A DNA stretch of 7,319 bases, from the NCBI GenBank assembly GCA_017420625.1, contig JAFOIR010000316.1:1-7319 (forward strand), given 5' to 3'. Numbering within the stretch: the first letter of the stretch is position 1; each line of letters starts with the position of its first letter. Origin of the DNA: Bacillota bacterium (lineage in GTDB: Bacteria > Bacillota_A > Clostridia > Lachnospirales > Bianqueaceae). Positions 5,287-7,319 of the stretch are shown one piece after another. Under the pieces are notes generated by a model, which made no database searches, was not told the DNA's origin, and was given only the letters and a program-made list of their open reading frames with translations. The position numbers and the translations under genes were made by a program.

Positions 5287-7319
5287 ATGAAATCAAAACA
5301 ATCCCGTGAGAATAGAGGAGGGCTTTCATCCCAGGCAGTCAACTGGATAGCGTTGGCGCTCATCCTGCTGTACGCAGGCTGGAAAGCCTGGGGCCTCTAC
5401 AACACATCAGATAATCTGATCCCGATCATTGCAGCCGGCGCGGCATGGGTCATCGGGCTGATTTTCCTGCTGACGAGAACTGATAGGAAACAGCGTCTCA
5501 AACGCCCTTTCTGGACCAATGTACCCGTTTTCGCGCTGATGCTGTTCCTGGTCCACTGGATCTTCCTGGTGGAGCCGGATCTGGAGTGGGTCCGCGAACA
5601 TCTGGTGTATATGGCCTGGAGAAATTATGATTTCCCCAAGAGGATCCTGATGATCTCGGTCATCGGGATCGGCGTCACTTTCGTTTTGCGCCGCTTTTTA
5701 CCGAATTTCAGAGATTCACTTATCGGTATTCTGGCCTTTTGTATCTTCTTTGGAAGCTTCTTTTTCCTTATGACAGAAGAGATCAGCTTACGGATAGGCT
5801 TTATGCCGCTTGATCTGAAAACACTTCTGAACACGAATCTGCTGTCACAGACGCCGTTTTATCTTTTTATGATCCCGGTCCTGTGGCTGTTACGAGAGCT
5901 GCATGGCTATCTGATCAGGAGGATCAACTCCAGGGCGATCAAGGCCGAAGAGCTTACCACGTTCGAGAGAGAGCTGCGCTGGAAACAGTTGGTCTTTGGC
6001 TTTCAGACATATAAAGAAACACGGAGTTACCGTGCTCTGTTCCGGACCGTTGTCGCGTATGCCATAGTAGGCGCATATACTGTCCTGATGAATGATCCGC
6101 AGTCCGGAGAGATCTTCGGCTGGGGATTCGCTGCGGCGCTGCCTTCCGTTAAGATCGCCTGGCCTGCGGTCATAGCCGGTGTACTGGTCTTCCTGGACAG
6201 GAACACATACAGGCGCGGCCTGACCGAGACCAAAGCGCTCGCCGGCCGTATGATCGGCTACAGTCTGCTTGCATTTGCCAGTTATGTCCTGATGTGCCAG
6301 TGGCTGGTCAAGAGTGCGAATCTGTATGTATTTATGTTCGGCATTCCGATCGTCAGCATCGTAATTGAGGCGAGCCTCGAGTTTCAGATCCATAAAGCCT
6401 GCCGGGAAGGCACAAAGCCGAGTATGGCCAACAGACTCTGGCTGGATTATGAGCCTGTCTTCTGGATCATCGGTGTCCTGGCGCTTTTTGCTGTCGGGAC
6501 AATGCTGAATTTCATGCCGCGCTATCTGCTGCTGGTATTCGTGATCATTCTGCTGTACTTTGTACTGAATACGATCCTGCGCCGCAAAAGCGCTTCTAAA
6601 GCCGCTCATACGAACGAAGCCGGACAGCTGCGTCTGCAGACGGCCGTCAATAATTTCTGGGGAGCTGCTTTTGTCGTACTGCTGCTTGCCGCGCGTAATC
6701 CGCAGCTCTTGAGTCCGGACCTCAGCAATTATGACCTGATGGATCTGTATGTATTGAATCCTAAAATATGGATCGCGATCGGCCTGATCATACTGTGGTT
6801 CATCATAAGCGGGAGCTTCTACAGGATCGCCAATACAAAGGTCAAGAGCCAGGTCCGCGGTCTCAAGGAGTATGATAAGGCAGTGGATTACCAGACATGG
6901 ATGAATGCTTCACATGCCAAGAATGCGATCGTACTGTTCATGGCCGTGCTGCTGATCCTTGTCTTTATCATCAATGAGTTTAAGATCTATCCGGTGAATT
7001 TCCTGACGGAACCGGAGAGACCTGTCCTGACGCTTTATTATCCGGCAGAGGAAGATTCTGCCGGATCCCGCTACCGTCTTGTGGACGATGGTTTGTCTTT
7101 CGATGAAGCAGAAAGCCGCTGTGAACAGGCCGGCGGTCATCTCGCTGTTGTGACAAGCGAAGAAGAGAATAAACTGATCACCAGCCTGCTGTACGGTTCC
7201 GCGACGAAAAACTGCTACCTCCTTGGCGCGAGGCAGAACGAATACGGCACTTTTGAATGGATTACAGGAGATCCTTTCACCTATACGCATTGGAGTTCCG
7301 GCGAGCCAAACAATGAAGA
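5287..7319 (+). CDS. Polytopic membrane protein with C-terminal C-type lectin domain (3' end outside window)
   Basis: The frame starts at ATG 5287, preceded by AGGTGG (5276-5281) and 12 bases after the upstream stop, and is open to the right edge: 677 codons plus two bases, no stop. Residues 1-563 hold about 14-15 hydrophobic helices (roughly 18-36, 44-63, 77-95, 119-137, 144-162, 190-208, 251-268, 278-303, 322-340, 345-362, 390-410, 412-431, 456-470, 493-512, 546-563) separated by basic loops such as RTDRKQRLKR. I recognise no transporter family. After a linker, residues 596-677 match the first two thirds of a C-type lectin domain: YRLVDDGLSFDEAESRC with Cys612, the helix-2 signature GGHLAVVTSEEEN (616-628), a 'WIGL'-like strand CYLLGARQ (643-650), FEWITG (656-661), HWSSGEPNN (668-676). 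The EPN triplet (673-675) is the calcium/sugar motif of mannose-type lectins. The lectin is probably extracellular. The expected 'WND'-like strand and last Cys lie beyond the window. Confidence 0.9.
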   Translation, partial: MKSKQSRENRGGLSSQAVNWIALALILLYAGWKAWGLYNTSDNLIPIIAAGAAWVIGLIFLLTRTDRKQRLKRPFWTNVPVFALMLFLVHWIFLVEPDLEWVREHLVYMAWRNYDFPKRILMISVIGIGVTFVLRRFLPNFRDSLIGILAFCIFFGSFFFLMTEEISLRIGFMPLDLKTLLNTNLLSQTPFYLFMIPVLWLLRELHGYLIRRINSRAIKAEELTTFERELRWKQLVFGFQTYKETRSYRALFRTVVAYAIVGAYTVLMNDPQSGEIFGWGFAAALPSVKIAWPAVIAGVLVFLDRNTYRRGLTETKALAGRMIGYSLLAFASYVLMCQWLVKSANLYVFMFGIPIVSIVIEASLEFQIHKACREGTKPSMANRLWLDYEPVFWIIGVLALFAVGTMLNFMPRYLLLVFVIILLYFVLNTILRRKSASKAAHTNEAGQLRLQTAVNNFWGAAFVVLLLAARNPQLLSPDLSNYDLMDLYVLNPKIWIAIGLIILWFIISGSFYRIANTKVKSQVRGLKEYDKAVDYQTWMNASHAKNAIVLFMAVLLILVFIINEFKIYPVNFLTEPERPVLTLYYPAEEDSAGSRYRLVDDGLSFDEAESRCEQAGGHLAVVTSEEENKLITSLLYGSATKNCYLLGARQNEYGTFEWITGDPFTYTHWSSGEPNNE
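7040..7066. other. Perfect 10-bp inverted repeat at the membrane/lectin domain junction
   Basis: ATCCGGCAGA (7040-7049) and TCTGCCGGAT (7057-7066) are exact reverse complements around a seven-base loop (GGAAGAT). The hairpin lies inside the coding frame, in the linker just before the lectin domain begins (about base 7072). There is no U-tract after it, so it is not a typical terminator. Its role, if any, is unknown. Confidence 0.6.

Noticed and set aside
5037..5309. Plus-strand open frame overlapping the end of the Sel1 protein and the start of the lectin protein
   Set aside because: Its sequence lacks the hydrophobic helix pattern of the true frames and it would overlap two well-supported genes in another frame.
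5890..6609. Minus-strand open frame of 239 codons opposite the membrane protein
   Set aside because: It lies wholly antisense to a strong membrane-helix coding frame, its product is Gln/Asp/Arg-rich low-quality sequence without a recognisable domain, and all convincing genes are on the plus strand.
7072..7319. Variable region of a diversity-generating retroelement
   Set aside because: Although the domain is a C-type lectin, no template repeat, reverse transcriptase or adenine-biased near-repeat is visible in the window.

Overview
The window holds part of one dense plus-strand operon, cut off at both ends. Five consecutive coding regions fill almost all of it: the C-terminal part of a Gly/Tyr/Gln-repeat protein (1-339), a large soluble protein of 891 residues (336-3011), a kinase-fold protein that looks catalytically dead (3084-4214), a Sel1-repeat protein with three C-terminal membrane helices (4228-5274), and a very hydrophobic polytopic membrane protein that ends in a C-type lectin domain and runs off the right edge (5287-7319). 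The junctions are a 4-base overlap (ATGA), a 72-base gap, a 13-base gap and a 12-base gap. No terminator or convincing promoter separates the genes. I see no RNA gene, insertion sequence, CRISPR array or integrase.

Strong purine-rich Shine-Dalgarno sequences, moderate GC content and the protein families suggest a Gram-positive gut-type Firmicute (Clostridia, for example Lachnospiraceae or a relative). This is an inference from style; there is no taxonomic marker gene. Codon use looks similar across all genes, so there is no obvious internal patchwork.

None of the genes is a housekeeping gene I can name. The 891-residue protein resembles, in its first ~230 residues, the N-terminal domain of 'GTPase-associated protein 1' (GAP1-N), known from predicted GTPase-centred prokaryotic conflict systems; this is recognised from pattern only. 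The next protein follows the layout of the bacterial kinase-like domains often found with VWA and PP2C partners, but the residues expected for catalysis and metal binding are replaced. The fourth protein combines a helical N-terminal domain, Sel1-like repeats and membrane anchoring. The fifth carries about 14-15 membrane helices and a C-type lectin domain with an EPN sugar/calcium-type motif.

A working model, inferred only: the lectin protein senses or binds glycans at the cell surface, the Sel1 protein is a membrane scaffold, and the pseudokinase and GAP1-like protein are cytoplasmic signalling or assembly parts. The Gly/Tyr/Gln-rich tail resembles a low-complexity, self-associating segment. 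The combination is unusual and is the main reason to look further at this locus, including the missing genes on both sides.
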